Positions 44,513-53,436 of a stretch of 64,000 bases of DNA are shown piece by piece (positions within the stretch are counted from its first letter, which is position 1; each line of letters starts with the position of its first letter). The DNA is from Arcicella rosea (lineage in GTDB: Bacteria; Bacteroidota; Bacteroidia; Cytophagales; Spirosomataceae). Below the pieces are notes generated by a model. That model saw nothing but the letters and a program-made list of their open reading frames with translations, made no database searches and was not told the DNA's origin. The stretch lies in contig NZ_JBEUMS010000015.1 in assembly GCF_040543805.1 (NCBI RefSeq), positions 62,001 through 126,000 on the forward strand. Reading direction: 5' to 3'. The translations under genes were made by a program, and so were the position numbers.

Positions 44513-45721
44513 TTAAACTTCCATTTTAGTCCAAACTGCACCTGCTGCATTTGATTTCAAAACAGTATCAATAAATACCATTCCACGTAAACCTTCTTCA
44601 ATGCCCATAAAGTCATGAATTTCAGGATCATATCCTGATGTATTTTCGCCTTCTCCATTTAGTCCACCAGTAGCATTTTTCTGAGCTTCTTCTCCCCATC
44701 TTGCACGAAGTGCATAAGTAAAGTTTCTATAAATATTGGCAAATGTTTCAATGTATCCTTCTGGATGACCTGCTGGTTGACGAGTATGCGCTTGAGCAGC
44801 TTTAGATAAATTACCCACACCAGTACGGATAATTCTTGAACCATTTTCTTGATTTGTCAAAATCAACGTATTTGGCTCCATTTGTTTCCATTTCAAACCA
44901 CCAAATTCACCATATACTCTGATATTCAAATCATTTTCTTCGCCATTACAAATTTGTGAATTGTGCAATATACCTTTTGCTCCATTATCAAAACGTAAAA
45001 GCATATTGGCATCATCATCCAATTGACGGCCTTCTACGAAAATCGTTAAGTCAGCACAAATCTCAGTAATTTTTAAACCAGTAATATATTCAGCCAAGTT
45101 TTCGGCATGTGTACCAATATCTCCAACTCCACCTGCTGCACCACTTCTTGCTGGGTCGGTTCTCCAAGAGGCTTGTTTTTGTCCAGTTGCTTCAACCAGT
45201 TGCGCCAACCATCCTTGTGGATACTCAACAATTACTTTACGAATTTTACCAATGGCACCAGCTTTTATCAAAGCTCTTGCTTCTTTCACCATTGGATAAC
45301 CAGAGTAATTATGTGTCAAAGCATAAATCAATCCTGATTCTTCAATAATATCTTTTAATAAATAGGCTTCTTTAGAATTCAAGGTAGCAGGCTTATCAGA
45401 TACCACATGAAAACCATTTTCTAAAGCCATTTTGGCAGCAGGAAAATGCACATGGTTTGGAGTAACAATAGAAACAAAATCCATTCTTTCTCCTTCTGGC
45501 AATGCTTTTTCAGCCAAAATCATTTCCTCAAATGAACCATAAACACGGTCTGGGGAGATATACAATGCTTCGCCTGTAGCTTTTGATTTCGCAGGGTCAG
45601 AACTAAAAGCTCCACAAACTAATTCAATTTCGCCATCCAATGCCGCCCCACGACGGTGAACAGCTCCGATGAAAGCTTCCAAGCTTCCACCAATCATACC
45701 CATTCTAATTTTTCTTGCCAT
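44513..45721 (-). CDS. Gfo/Idh/MocA-family oxidoreductase
   Basis: 402 residues from ATG 45721 (TTG 45733 in frame). Rossmann NAD-binding start (KIRMGMIGGSLEAFIGAVHR), the family motif HVVSDKPATLNSKEAYLL with DKP in place of EKP, and a C-terminal beta-sheet domain with DIGTHAENLAEY. These enzymes oxidise or reduce sugars, inositols or 3-keto sugars. The divergent neighbour is an MFS carrier, so the pair may take up and convert a sugar derivative. Confidence 0.88.
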   Translation of the reverse strand: MARKIRMGMIGGSLEAFIGAVHRRGAALDGEIELVCGAFSSDPAKSKATGEALYISPDRVYGSFEEMILAEKALPEGERMDFVSIVTPNHVHFPAAKMALENGFHVVSDKPATLNSKEAYLLKDIIEESGLIYALTHNYSGYPMVKEARALIKAGAIGKIRKVIVEYPQGWLAQLVEATGQKQASWRTDPARSGAAGGVGDIGTHAENLAEYITGLKITEICADLTIFVEGRQLDDDANMLLRFDNGAKGILHNSQICNGEENDLNIRVYGEFGGLKWKQMEPNTLILTNQENGSRIIRTGVGNLSKAAQAHTRQPAGHPEGYIETFANIYRNFTYALRARWGEEAQKNATGGLNGEGENTSGYDPEIHDFMGIEEGLRGMVFIDTVLKSNAAGAVWTKMEV

Positions 45722-45964
45722 TTTTCGTATCAATCAGTCGGTAAGTAATTGTTTTATGTATTTTATTACCACAAATTTACCGCATAGTATTCTAATAAAT
45801 TCCTTTCTTGTGATAAACTAAGTACAAAATTTCATAAAAATACTGATAAGAACTTACAGACAATCTGGAAAAAAATTCGTTTTTTTGATAGATTTTTCTT
45901 TGATGATTTTTCACATATCTAAGATTCCTAATTATTCAAACACATTTTAAATCCCTAATCAACT

Positions 45965-47182
45965 ATGTCTCAAATCGTTAACCGTGACAAACTTTTCTTA
46001 GGAAGTTGTTTTGCCTTAATTACTACGGCAATGGCTTTCGGTATCCGTGCAGGTGTCCTTACTCAACTCGGTGTAGAATTCAACCTTTCGTCACAAGAAC
46101 TTGGTTACGTAAATCAAATGGCTTTCTTGGGCTTTCCTATCGCAATGATTATCGGTGGCCCTCTTTATAATGCACTTGGTCCTAAAAAAATTATCTGGGT
46201 AGCTTTTGTTACACACGTTTTAGGTTTAATAATGACTATCTTTTCTGGTGGATTCTGGACTTTATTAATTTCAACTTTTTTTGTTGGTTTTGGTAATGGT
46301 ACGGTTGAAGCTGCTTGTAATCCGATGATTTCGGATATGTACGAAGGAAACGAGAAAACAAAAATGTTAAACCGTTTCCACATGTGGTTTCCGGGCGGTA
46401 TTGTAATCGGTAGTTTGCTTTCTCAATTCATGACTTCAGCAAATATGGGCTGGCAATTACAAATCGGTGCAATTTTAGTTCCTGCTGTGATTTATGCCTT
46501 TTTATTCTTCGGTCAAGCATTTCCTGCTAGTCAAGACGAAGGTGCAGTTTCTACTGGCGAGAACTTCAAAGCAATGCTTTCACCATTATACATTTTCATG
46601 TTAGCTTGTATGGCTTTAACAGCGATTTCAGAATTCGGTCCAGAACAATGGATTGGACCAATTCTTGGTAAAGCTGGTGCAAGTCCAATGATTATTTTGG
46701 CTTTGGTAACTGGTTTAATGGCTGTAGGTCGCTACTTTGCTGGCCCTATTGTTCACTCTATCAACCCAACTGGTGTATTATTGGCATCAGCCATTTTCGC
46801 TACGATTGGTGTTGTATTGATGAGCCAAGCTACTGGTGCTATGGTTTATGTTTCAGCAGTAATTTTCGCAATTGGCGTATGTTACTTCTGGCCAACAATG
46901 ATTGGCTTCGTTGCTGAAAACCTACCTCGTACTGGTGCTTTTGGTCTTTCTATCATGGGTGGTATGGGTATGTTCTCTACTTCTATCTTCCAACCAATCA
47001 TTGGTGCATGGTTAGATGGTGAAACGGCTAAAGCTGCTGAAGCTGGATTGACTGGTGATGCTGCTGAATTAGCTGCCGGACAAGCAACTTTGCAAAATAT
47101 GGCGATTTTCCCAATTATCTTAATTGCTGCTTTCATTGGCTTATACTTATATAAGCGTAAAAATGCTACTGTACACGCATAA
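45965..47182 (+). CDS. MFS transporter, sugar-type
   Basis: A 405-residue carrier with about 12 membrane helices; motifs GGPLYNALGPKKIIWVAFVT (MFS motif A region), GFGNGTVEAACNPMISDMY and RFHMWFPGGIVIGSLLS resemble the FucP-type sugar permeases. Divergently placed from the Gfo/Idh/MocA enzyme with a 243-base shared upstream region. The transported compound is unknown. Confidence 0.88.
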   Translation: MSQIVNRDKLFLGSCFALITTAMAFGIRAGVLTQLGVEFNLSSQELGYVNQMAFLGFPIAMIIGGPLYNALGPKKIIWVAFVTHVLGLIMTIFSGGFWTLLISTFFVGFGNGTVEAACNPMISDMYEGNEKTKMLNRFHMWFPGGIVIGSLLSQFMTSANMGWQLQIGAILVPAVIYAFLFFGQAFPASQDEGAVSTGENFKAMLSPLYIFMLACMALTAISEFGPEQWIGPILGKAGASPMIILALVTGLMAVGRYFAGPIVHSINPTGVLLASAIFATIGVVLMSQATGAMVYVSAVIFAIGVCYFWPTMIGFVAENLPRTGAFGLSIMGGMGMFSTSIFQPIIGAWLDGETAKAAEAGLTGDAAELAAGQATLQNMAIFPIILIAAFIGLYLYKRKNATVHA

Positions 47183-47207
47183 GATATTTCATCATATTTC
47201 TTTAAAC

Positions 47208-47248
47208 GAAACCCCACAAATACTTGTTATTCTGTGGGGTTTCTTGAT
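47208..47248 (+). terminator. Terminator of the MFS gene
   Basis: Perfect 11-bp stem GAAACCCCACA (47208-47218) / TGTGGGGTTTC (47233-47243), followed by TTGATTTT. Confidence 0.88.
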
Positions 47249-47294
47249 TTTAAAGCATATTTTTTCTACTTTTATTTAATAAAAATCAAATGTT

Positions 47295-47849
47295 ATGCTA
47301 ACCGTTTCTGAAAAAATATATACTGTAACAGAATACTTCGAGCTGGAAAAAACCTCAGAAGTAAAGCATGAATTTGTAGAAGGACACCTTATTGAAATGC
47401 CTGGAGAAAAGAAAATTGCAAATCGTATCGCTGGAAGTCTTTACGCTTTACTGTTACAACTACTGAACCAAGAAATTTTTGATGTTTACTTTCAAGATGT
47501 ACGCCTAAGTACCGTAAAAGGTAAACGCTATCGCTATCTCGATGTAATGGTTGTACCAACGATTGATGATGAAGATGAATATACTGTTCATCAAGCAGTA
47601 TTAGTAGCAGAAATACTTTCTCCAACAACTGAAAAAACTGATAGAAACGAAAAGCTGAAAGAATATTCCAAAATACCAACGCTACAATATTATTTATTGA
47701 TTTCACAAGAAGAACCAGTCATCGAATTGTATAGAAGAAACGGAGCTATTTTCGAATACCTTTTCTTTACTGACAAGACTGAACGTATTGATTTACCTTT
47801 CTTTGATGTATCATTTACATTAAATGACATATACAAAAAAATACTTTGA
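47295..47849 (+). CDS. Uma2-family (DUF820) putative endonuclease
   Basis: A 184-residue protein with the PD-(D/E)XK-like Uma2 pattern: TVTEYFELEKTSEVKHEFVE, a strand FQDVRLSTVKGKRYRYLDVMVV in which D and the following YLDVMVV provide the active site, and VAEILSPTTEKTDRNEKLKEY. The family is common in Bacteroidetes and cyanobacteria and often multicopy; function remains uncertain. Single gene with its own terminator. Confidence 0.85.
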   Translation: MLTVSEKIYTVTEYFELEKTSEVKHEFVEGHLIEMPGEKKIANRIAGSLYALLLQLLNQEIFDVYFQDVRLSTVKGKRYRYLDVMVVPTIDDEDEYTVHQAVLVAEILSPTTEKTDRNEKLKEYSKIPTLQYYLLISQEEPVIELYRRNGAIFEYLFFTDKTERIDLPFFDVSFTLNDIYKKIL

Positions 47850-47877
47850 AATGTCATTAATCATACTTTCACCAAAC

Positions 47878-47917
47878 AAAGCCTTGTAGATATTTGTAGT
47901 ATCTGCAAGGCTTTTTA
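47878..47917 (+). terminator. Terminator of the Uma2 gene
   Basis: AAAGCCTTGTAGATA / TATCTGCAAGGCTTT stem (one G-U pair), then TTTATTT. Confidence 0.9.
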
Positions 47918-47981
47918 TTTAAGTGAAATACTTTGTTTGTTATCAGTATTTTTGAAGAATCAACTGGTTATTCCGTTTAAA

Positions 47982-48857
47982 ATGAATCAGACAAAAATGT
48001 TAAAAATCGGAAAAAGACTGCTCATTGCATATATCATTCTCTTTATCATCTCGCAAATTCTATCTTCATGTTTCAGTTTTAGAATGAGTCAGCAAGAAAT
48101 TGATAAGGCTTTTACTGGCTTCAAACAAAAACCCATTCAACATCAAATAGAGGTACAAGGAACAAAAATGAATTTTGCCGAAATCGGGAATGATTCTTTG
48201 CCTGTCGCTTTTTTTGTGCATGGTTCGCCCGGTTCTTGGACGGCTTTTATTGATTTTATGAAAGATACTGTTCTGTTGAAAAAAGTAAAAATGGTTTCTG
48301 TAGATAGAATCGGTTTCGGAGCATCTGAACTTGGCGACGGTGAAAAATCTTTGCAAACACAAGTAGATTTACTGAAACCTATCGTAGCTTATGAAAAACG
48401 TTTTGGTAAAAAGATTATCCTCATCGGACATTCTTTGGGTGGTCCAGTCATTGCGAAAATGGCGATGGAGTATCCATCATTGATTGATAAACTTATTATC
48501 GTAGCAGGTTCTATCGCTCCAGATTTAGAACCTAACGAAAAATGGTTTAGAATTCCGATGGCATTTTCGCCTATCCGAGTATTAATTCCTGCCTCTTTTC
48601 GGGCATCTAATGATGAAATCTTATTTTTGAAACCAGAATTAGAAAAGATGTTACCTTTGTGGAAAAATATTCGGCAACCCGTTATCGTGATTCAAGGAGG
48701 AAAAGATATGTTGGTGAATCCGAAAAATGCAGATTTTGCCCAAAAAATGTTGGTCAATTCAGCAAAAGTAGAAATCATACGGGTAGATACCATGAATCAT
48801 TTCGTGCCGTGGTCGCATCCGTTTTTAATAAAGAAAGCAATAAGCAGTGAGCTTTGA
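47982..48857 (+). CDS. Alpha/beta-hydrolase lipoprotein
   Basis: 291 residues from ATG 47982 (TTG 47937 in frame; ATG 47997 also possible). Lipobox QILSSC follows a hydrophobic stretch, so the enzyme is probably a membrane-anchored lipoprotein. Catalytic triad: serine in ILIGHSLGGPVIA, aspartate in IQGGKDMLVNP, histidine in MNHFVPWSHP; oxyanion motif FFVHGSPGSWTAF. Substrate unknown. The last codons lie within a heptamer repeat. Confidence 0.85.
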   Translation: MNQTKMLKIGKRLLIAYIILFIISQILSSCFSFRMSQQEIDKAFTGFKQKPIQHQIEVQGTKMNFAEIGNDSLPVAFFVHGSPGSWTAFIDFMKDTVLLKKVKMVSVDRIGFGASELGDGEKSLQTQVDLLKPIVAYEKRFGKKIILIGHSLGGPVIAKMAMEYPSLIDKLIIVAGSIAPDLEPNEKWFRIPMAFSPIRVLIPASFRASNDEILFLKPELEKMLPLWKNIRQPVIVIQGGKDMLVNPKNADFAQKMLVNSAKVEIIRVDTMNHFVPWSHPFLIKKAISSEL

Positions 48858-48934
48858 GCAATGAGCTTTGAGTTTTTATTTTCCAAAATCTCAAAGCTCA
48901 AAGCTCATAGCTCGTAGCTCGAAGCTAAAAGCTA
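48849..48934. repeat. Seven-base tandem repeats in opposed orientation
   Basis: Left block GAGCTTT-GAGCAAT-GAGCTTT-GAG (48849-48872); right block with six AGCT cores exactly seven bases apart (48895, 48902, 48909, 48916, 48923, 48930). Left and right are inverted: GAGCTTTGAG (48863-48872) pairs with CTCAAAGCTC (48890-48899) around a T-rich loop. It fills the gap before ispF and overlaps the preceding stop codon. Confidence 0.85.
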
Positions 48935-48938
48935 AAAC

Positions 48939-49418
48939 ATGAAACTAAGAGTAGGACAAGGCTACGACGTACATCGTCTGGAAGAAGGAAGAGATTTTTG
49001 GTTGGGTGGAATTATCGTTCCACACACACATGGAGCTGTTGGGCATTCGGATGCTGACATTGTTTGCCATGTAATTTGTGATGCCCTTTTGGGTGCAGCC
49101 AATATGCGAAATATCGGTTATCATTTCTCAGACAAAGATCCAAAATACAAAGGCGTCGATTCTAAGATTTTGGTAAAAAGAGTATTAGAAATGATTCGTG
49201 AAGCAGGTTGGGAAGTAAACAACCTAGACGTAACGGTGATTTTACAAGAACCCAAACTCAATCCGCATATTCCAGCTATGAAAACCTGTTTGGCAGCAGT
49301 GATGAACATTCCCGAAGAAGATATTGCTATCAAAGCCACCACTTCCGAACACATTGGTTTTGTAGGACGTGGCGAAGGCATCGCCGCCCAATGTGTGGCT
49401 TTGATTTGTAAAGAGTAA
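48939..49418 (+). CDS. ispF: 2-C-methyl-D-erythritol 2,4-cyclodiphosphate synthase
   Basis: A 159-residue enzyme of the MEP isoprenoid pathway. It has VGQGYDVHRL with the metal ligands Asp and His, GHSDADIVCHVICDALLGAA, FSDKDPKYKGVDS, and the end ATTSEHIGFVGRGEGIAAQ. The usual Asp of the GDIG motif is Asn here (MRNIGYHF). Starts directly after the heptamer repeats. Confidence 0.95.
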   Translation: MKLRVGQGYDVHRLEEGRDFWLGGIIVPHTHGAVGHSDADIVCHVICDALLGAANMRNIGYHFSDKDPKYKGVDSKILVKRVLEMIREAGWEVNNLDVTVILQEPKLNPHIPAMKTCLAAVMNIPEEDIAIKATTSEHIGFVGRGEGIAAQCVALICKE

Positions 49419-49430
49419 GAATATTACACA

Positions 49431-49493
49431 AACCCCGAAGGGCTAAAAGAATTATCACTTACTGAATTATTCTTTTAGCCCTTCGGGGTTTTT
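49431..49493. terminator. Long 22-bp hairpin terminator after ispF
   Basis: Arms 49431-49452 and 49469-49490 pair perfectly over 22 bases (beginning AACCCCGAAGGGCTAAAAG), 16-base loop, five T after. Ends 30 bases before the convergent VOC gene. Confidence 0.9.
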
Positions 49494-49522
49494 ATGCTCA
49501 ATACTTCTAAACCTTAATTTGC

Positions 49523-49879
49523 TTAAACACTCTGCCCAAAAGTCAGCAGATTATTGTCGGGGTCTAGGATTGAGAACTCTTTTTGTCCCCACGGTTTTAG
49601 CTGTAAATGTCCTGCTGGATGAATACTTGTTTTATTGGCTAAAAACGTTTGGTACAATTGGTCAATATCATCTGTTCGGATATATACTTGCCCATAGTTT
49701 TCGTTCGGGTCTAGTGCTGTAAACTCAAAGAAGTGAATTTGAATATTATCATTTTGTACCATCAAATAACCATCAAAATCAGCGCTCCCAAATTCTTGAA
49801 AGCCCAATTGATTAATATAAAAATCCCTTGTAATAGCCTTATTACGCATGGGAAGTTTAGGATTGATGTCGGTAAGCAT
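49523..49879 (-). CDS. VOC-family (glyoxalase/bleomycin-resistance fold) protein
   Basis: A 118-residue protein with the VOC beta-alpha-beta-beta-beta pattern: PKLPMRNKAITRDFYINQLG, VQNDNIQIHFFEF, YGQVYIRTDDIDQLYQTF, and the closing EFSILDPDNNLLTFGQ. It resembles bleomycin-binding proteins of about 120 residues. Actual ligand unknown. Confidence 0.85.
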   Translation of the reverse strand: MLTDINPKLPMRNKAITRDFYINQLGFQEFGSADFDGYLMVQNDNIQIHFFEFTALDPNENYGQVYIRTDDIDQLYQTFLANKTSIHPAGHLQLKPWGQKEFSILDPDNNLLTFGQSV

Positions 49880-49970
49880 ATCTTAATTGTTTAATGCTAA
49901 AAGAAATATTGTTTGTAAAAGTATTTGCAGACAGCTCCTGCATTTTATTTATCGTTTCAAGGCGAAATCA

Positions 49971-50423
49971 CTAATGCTGTTTGGTGTCTTTATACTGCCA
50001 AAGAACATTAATGATTTTCCAAGTACCATTAAGTTTCACAATGTGCATATAGTCAATCCATTCGTCGGCAATTAATTTTACAGAGGCTGTACGTTCTGAA
50101 ACGTCGAGCAGTATAACTTCTTTTTTAGGTGACGAAGGAAATTTGTCGCCATTCTTGTTATAACTTTCTGCTAGCAAAACCATCGATTCTGTAGTCGTTT
50201 CTCGGACATAATCTTTTCCTGTTGCTTTGTCTTTCCAAAAAGTACGTTTAACCATTCTAGGGTGTAATGCCCCATCCATTTGTTTAGGATTTGGTTTGTG
50301 TTGAGATTCTATATAGTCAAGAGCGGCTTGTTTGATGGCTAAACTATCTTGTTTAGTTTGTCCAAAAACCATATTACTTGTCAGAAATAATACAAGGTAT
50401 AAAAGAACATGTTTTGTCTTCAT
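49971..50423 (-). CDS. Exported NTF2-like / lumazine-binding-like protein
   Basis: A 150-residue protein with a signal peptide (LYLVLFLTSNMVFGQ) and an NTF2-like fold: IKQAALDYIESQH, MDGALHPRMVKRTFWKD, and the C-terminal YMHIVKLNGTWKIINVLWQY, a pattern of putative lumazine-binding proteins in Bacteroidetes. No catalytic site visible. Confidence 0.78.
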   Translation of the reverse strand: MKTKHVLLYLVLFLTSNMVFGQTKQDSLAIKQAALDYIESQHKPNPKQMDGALHPRMVKRTFWKDKATGKDYVRETTTESMVLLAESYNKNGDKFPSSPKKEVILLDVSERTASVKLIADEWIDYMHIVKLNGTWKIINVLWQYKDTKQH

Positions 50424-50539
50424 TTTAGTTGTTTTGTTGATGAATAAAGTTTAGTGAAAATTTTATATTGTTGGGTGTGATGATAATTTTAATTCTGCTA
50501 TGTAAAGTAGAAAAAAGATTTGAAACAGCCAGTGATAGT

Positions 50540-51112
50540 CTATTTTAAATAATAATAACCCGTTACAACAGCATTTTCTAGTTTTTCTCCTCGTAAACTT
50601 CTAGGCTTATTGATATCCATCGTAAAATTAATATCATATTTAAATCTAATTCTTACTTCTCTTCCATCTTTGATAAGTGATTCTATAAAGCCCGCTGTTA
50701 TCATTTTTATTACCTTCTCATGCTTAGGAATAACTAATTGAAAATTGATGATGTCGTCTAGGTCTTGTTTTTCGTAGTTCCCCTCTTTATCCATAGTTCC
50801 CATTTCAATTCCACTTATTGCTTGTTCTGATTCCATCCACATTTCATTATGATACCATGGCTCATATTTTGACTTCCTATTTTCTATTTCAACACAAGAG
50901 TAAAGCCATTCTTGAATCATATAATTTGTATCCGTTTTATTTACAAACGTTAGTATTAATCTGGGTTTTGAATCTTTATATACATAGTTCATAGAAACAT
51001 CAACCGAATCATTGATAACTTGCTGTTTATCTTCTTGATTATAATTTACACAACCAGTGATTATCAAAATCAACATTAAAAAAAATGAAAGCCTTTGTTG
51101 TGGTTTTTGCAT
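50540..51112 (-). CDS. Hypothetical lipoprotein
   Basis: A 190-residue lipoprotein (lipobox LIITGC, Cys near residue 21), beta-rich, with no family I recognise. Trp-containing segments EWLYSCVEIENR and EPWYHNEMWMESEQ are notable. Its start lies 39 bases before the left direct repeat that brackets the 21-bp array. Confidence 0.55.
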   Translation of the reverse strand: MQKPQQRLSFFLMLILIITGCVNYNQEDKQQVINDSVDVSMNYVYKDSKPRLILTFVNKTDTNYMIQEWLYSCVEIENRKSKYEPWYHNEMWMESEQAISGIEMGTMDKEGNYEKQDLDDIINFQLVIPKHEKVIKMITAGFIESLIKDGREVRIRFKYDINFTMDINKPRSLRGEKLENAVVTGYYYLK

Positions 51113-51150
51113 GGACTCCTTAATGTTAAATACTCCTCTTCATAAATTTC

Positions 51151-51202
51151 GAGTGGGACGCTCTTCCATGTTTTAGGTCTTAGGAGAACCTAAGACTAGT
51201 TG
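51151..51202. repeat. Left 52-nt flanking repeat with hairpin
   Basis: Direct repeat of 51529-51580 (45 of 52 bases identical). It contains GTCTTAGG (51177-51184), an AGAA loop, and CCTAAGAC (51189-51196), a perfect 8-bp stem. Confidence 0.85.
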
Positions 51203-51205
51203 GAA

Positions 51206-51457
51206 AATCTCTCAGTCGGGAAGCAAAATCCCTTAGTCAGGTTGCTTAATCTCTCAGTCGGGAAGCAAAATCCCTCAGTCAGGTTGCTTAATCTCTCAGT
51301 CGGGAAGCAAAATCCCTCAGTCAGGTTGCTTAATCTCTCAGTCGGGAAGCAAAATCCCTCAATTAGGATGCTTAATCTCTCAGTCGAGAAGCAAAATCCC
51401 TCAGTCGGGTTGCTTAATCTCTTGGTCGGGAAGCAAAATCCCTCAGTCGGGTTGCTT
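51206..51457. repeat. Tandem array of 12 x 21 bp (6 x 42 bp)
   Basis: Odd units read AATCTCTCAGTC then GGGAAGCAA; even units read AATCCCTCAGTC then AGGTTGCTT or GGGTTGCTT. There are 12 complete units without spacers and a degenerate thirteenth from 51458. The AAGCAA of odd units and TTGCTT of even units are complementary, as are GGGA and TCCC, so single strands can fold. Both strands are open in some frame (14-residue repeats) as a consequence of periodicity; coding is not supported. The array lies between two 52-nt direct repeats. Confidence 0.92.
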
Positions 51458-51528
51458 AATCTCTTAGCCATTGTATATGTCTCCACACACAATTTCAACT
51501 TGCTATAAAAAACCCTTTAACAAATTTT

Positions 51529-51580
51529 GTGCGGGACGCTCTTTTATGTTTTAGGTCTTAGGAGAGCCTGAGAATAGTTG
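51529..51580. repeat. Right 52-nt flanking repeat with hairpin
   Basis: Second copy of the flank, six bases before the stop of the HEPN-like gene. Its stem GTCTTAGG / CCTGAGA keeps pairing through a G-U where the left copy has A-U. Confidence 0.85.
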
Positions 51581-51585
51581 AAGGA

Positions 51586-53436
51586 CTAAACAATAGATGA
51601 AGCTTTTCCTTTAATTTTGTCCACTGCTTTTATTATACTCCTGTTTTTACCTGATTTGTAATAATAATGTACAAAGTATTCAATAAATATATTCATGATA
51701 TTTTTTATCTCTTTTCGTTTTAGTAAAAATAACTCATCACTCATGTTCCTATGTAAAGTAAGGTTTCTTTCGATATATAGTTCAGTGATTACATATTCTA
51801 CATAAGTGTCTATATTACTGTTAAAAGTACTTTTATTACTACTAAATAACTGAATATTATCTACAATGTCTTCTATAATTAGACTATCAATTTCTGATTT
51901 TAGTACATGGATATTCTTCTGAAATCTACGTAATTCAGATTTTGCCGTCTTAGTATTTATGCTTAGTTTTTCAGCTACTTCCTTTGATAAAATATAGTCT
52001 TCTGGGTTTAGTAAACTATGCTTTTGGGTCAGTGAATTAGATAAGATATTTTTCCATTCAATCAGATAATAATTATTTAGATAAAGTTTTAAAATAGCTT
52101 TGATAAGCTCTTTTATATTACTCTCACTTTCAAATAATGCCTCTAAGCATACCCAAAGTTTTCCTGGGTAGTACATTTTATCTGTTAAAATATCAGAGAC
52201 AACACTTATAAAATTCAATACTCTTTTATCTTCTTCATTTTCTTGTTTTAGTTTATCTATATAATGTAATCTACTTTTTTGATATTCAAGTATTTCATCA
52301 ATGGCGCCAATTTGAGGTAAGGCATTAGTTGTACCCCAGATTCGATTAAAACTACTATTTGTAACAAAAACATTATTAACAAATACTTTACCGTTTAACT
52401 CTAATTCTCTATTCAAAACAGATAAAGCTAATTTTACCTTTTTATAGCCTTTTAAATATATTTGTTCTTCTTGCAAGCCTTCTACTTTTACGAAAGCATT
52501 ACACTGAGATTTATTTTCATCTTCATTGTAATTTAATGAAAACGTTTCATTAAATATTATAGAAGGCAATTTCTCTTTTAAGGTTATCTTGGGATTAAAA
52601 CCAATGTTAGGATTGTAAAACTCTACATCTAAAAAATGTAATGGCTCGCATCGCCAATTAACATCAAAAACTCGAAATATTAAATAACGAGTTTTTAAGG
52701 GTCTATTGAGTAAATTAACAATACTTTCTATCTGCTTTTTTAAGGTAAGTGTTTCCCACTCATTTTTTTTATATTCATTATATTCGTGATTACTCGTAAA
52801 ATCAGCATCCGATTTTTCAAATGGGAATCTATCAATATCAAAGAGTATTTCAGGTAGTTCTTTGATCAGCTTTGCATTAAAACCTTTATTGAAAAGTTCA
52901 ATAATAAAATAGTTAGTGAGTTTTTTTATATCCTCTTTATCATTATTATCAATAGGTGTATTTTTTTCAAGTAATTCTATTAAACACTTAGAAATTTCAA
53001 AAGAATAACTACTATCTATCCAGTTTTTAATTGTTAATATGTGTTTTCTTAACAAATGTTTTCTAGGCTGAATATTAGCTTTAGCTTCATTTTCCCATGC
53101 AGTTTTTGATGTACTTTTAACCTGTATTATATAATCAATAGCTCTTTTTACTTTTTTCTTTACAATTCTTTTAATCAAAATATTATCGTTCCCGTAATGT
53201 TCATCATCATAGAATTGTGTTATATATTTATGTGCATAAAAAAAATTCCCTTCTATTTGAAGTTTTACCTTTTCAATAATTGTTCTGTGTGATTTTAAAT
53301 AATACTTGTCAAAAATCACATCTTGTGCATAAAAAACCAATTGCCAATAGTTAATAAAATATTCAACTCTTGTCGAAGTATTTACATCTTCTTCCTTTGT
53401 TAGTTCATCTAAATATTTAAGCTTCTTAAACTGCAT
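51586..53436 (-). CDS. Large AT-rich hypothetical protein with C-terminal HEPN-type Rx4H motif
   Basis: A 616-residue protein, rich in Lys, Asn and Ile, with clearly lower GC than its neighbours. Residues 1-200 look helical; the middle (about 230-370) is beta-rich (RYLIFRVFDVNWRCEPLHFL); the C-terminal part (about 390-600) is helical and contains ITELYIERNLTLHRNMSDE, with R557 and H562 spaced as in the Rx4-6H motif of HEPN ribonucleases. It also has a possible helix-turn-helix (LSKEVAEKLSINTKTAKSEL). No export signal. The combination of size, composition and motif is like abortive-infection HEPN proteins such as ApeA, but no family match is claimed. Flanked by repeats on both sides. Confidence 0.62.
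   Translation of the reverse strand: MQFKKLKYLDELTKEEDVNTSTRVEYFINYWQLVFYAQDVIFDKYYLKSHRTIIEKVKLQIEGNFFYAHKYITQFYDDEHYGNDNILIKRIVKKKVKRAIDYIIQVKSTSKTAWENEAKANIQPRKHLLRKHILTIKNWIDSSYSFEISKCLIELLEKNTPIDNNDKEDIKKLTNYFIIELFNKGFNAKLIKELPEILFDIDRFPFEKSDADFTSNHEYNEYKKNEWETLTLKKQIESIVNLLNRPLKTRYLIFRVFDVNWRCEPLHFLDVEFYNPNIGFNPKITLKEKLPSIIFNETFSLNYNEDENKSQCNAFVKVEGLQEEQIYLKGYKKVKLALSVLNRELELNGKVFVNNVFVTNSSFNRIWGTTNALPQIGAIDEILEYQKSRLHYIDKLKQENEEDKRVLNFISVVSDILTDKMYYPGKLWVCLEALFESESNIKELIKAILKLYLNNYYLIEWKNILSNSLTQKHSLLNPEDYILSKEVAEKLSINTKTAKSELRRFQKNIHVLKSEIDSLIIEDIVDNIQLFSSNKSTFNSNIDTYVEYVITELYIERNLTLHRNMSDELFLLKRKEIKNIMNIFIEYFVHYYYKSGKNRSIIKAVDKIKGKASSIV

Noticed and set aside
51206..51457. CRISPR array
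   Set aside because: Units are contiguous 21-mers with no unique spacers, and no cas genes are present.
51196..51508. Repeat proteins with 14-residue units on either strand of the array
   Set aside because: A 21-bp period keeps frames open on both strands automatically; starts are poor and the translation has no normal composition.
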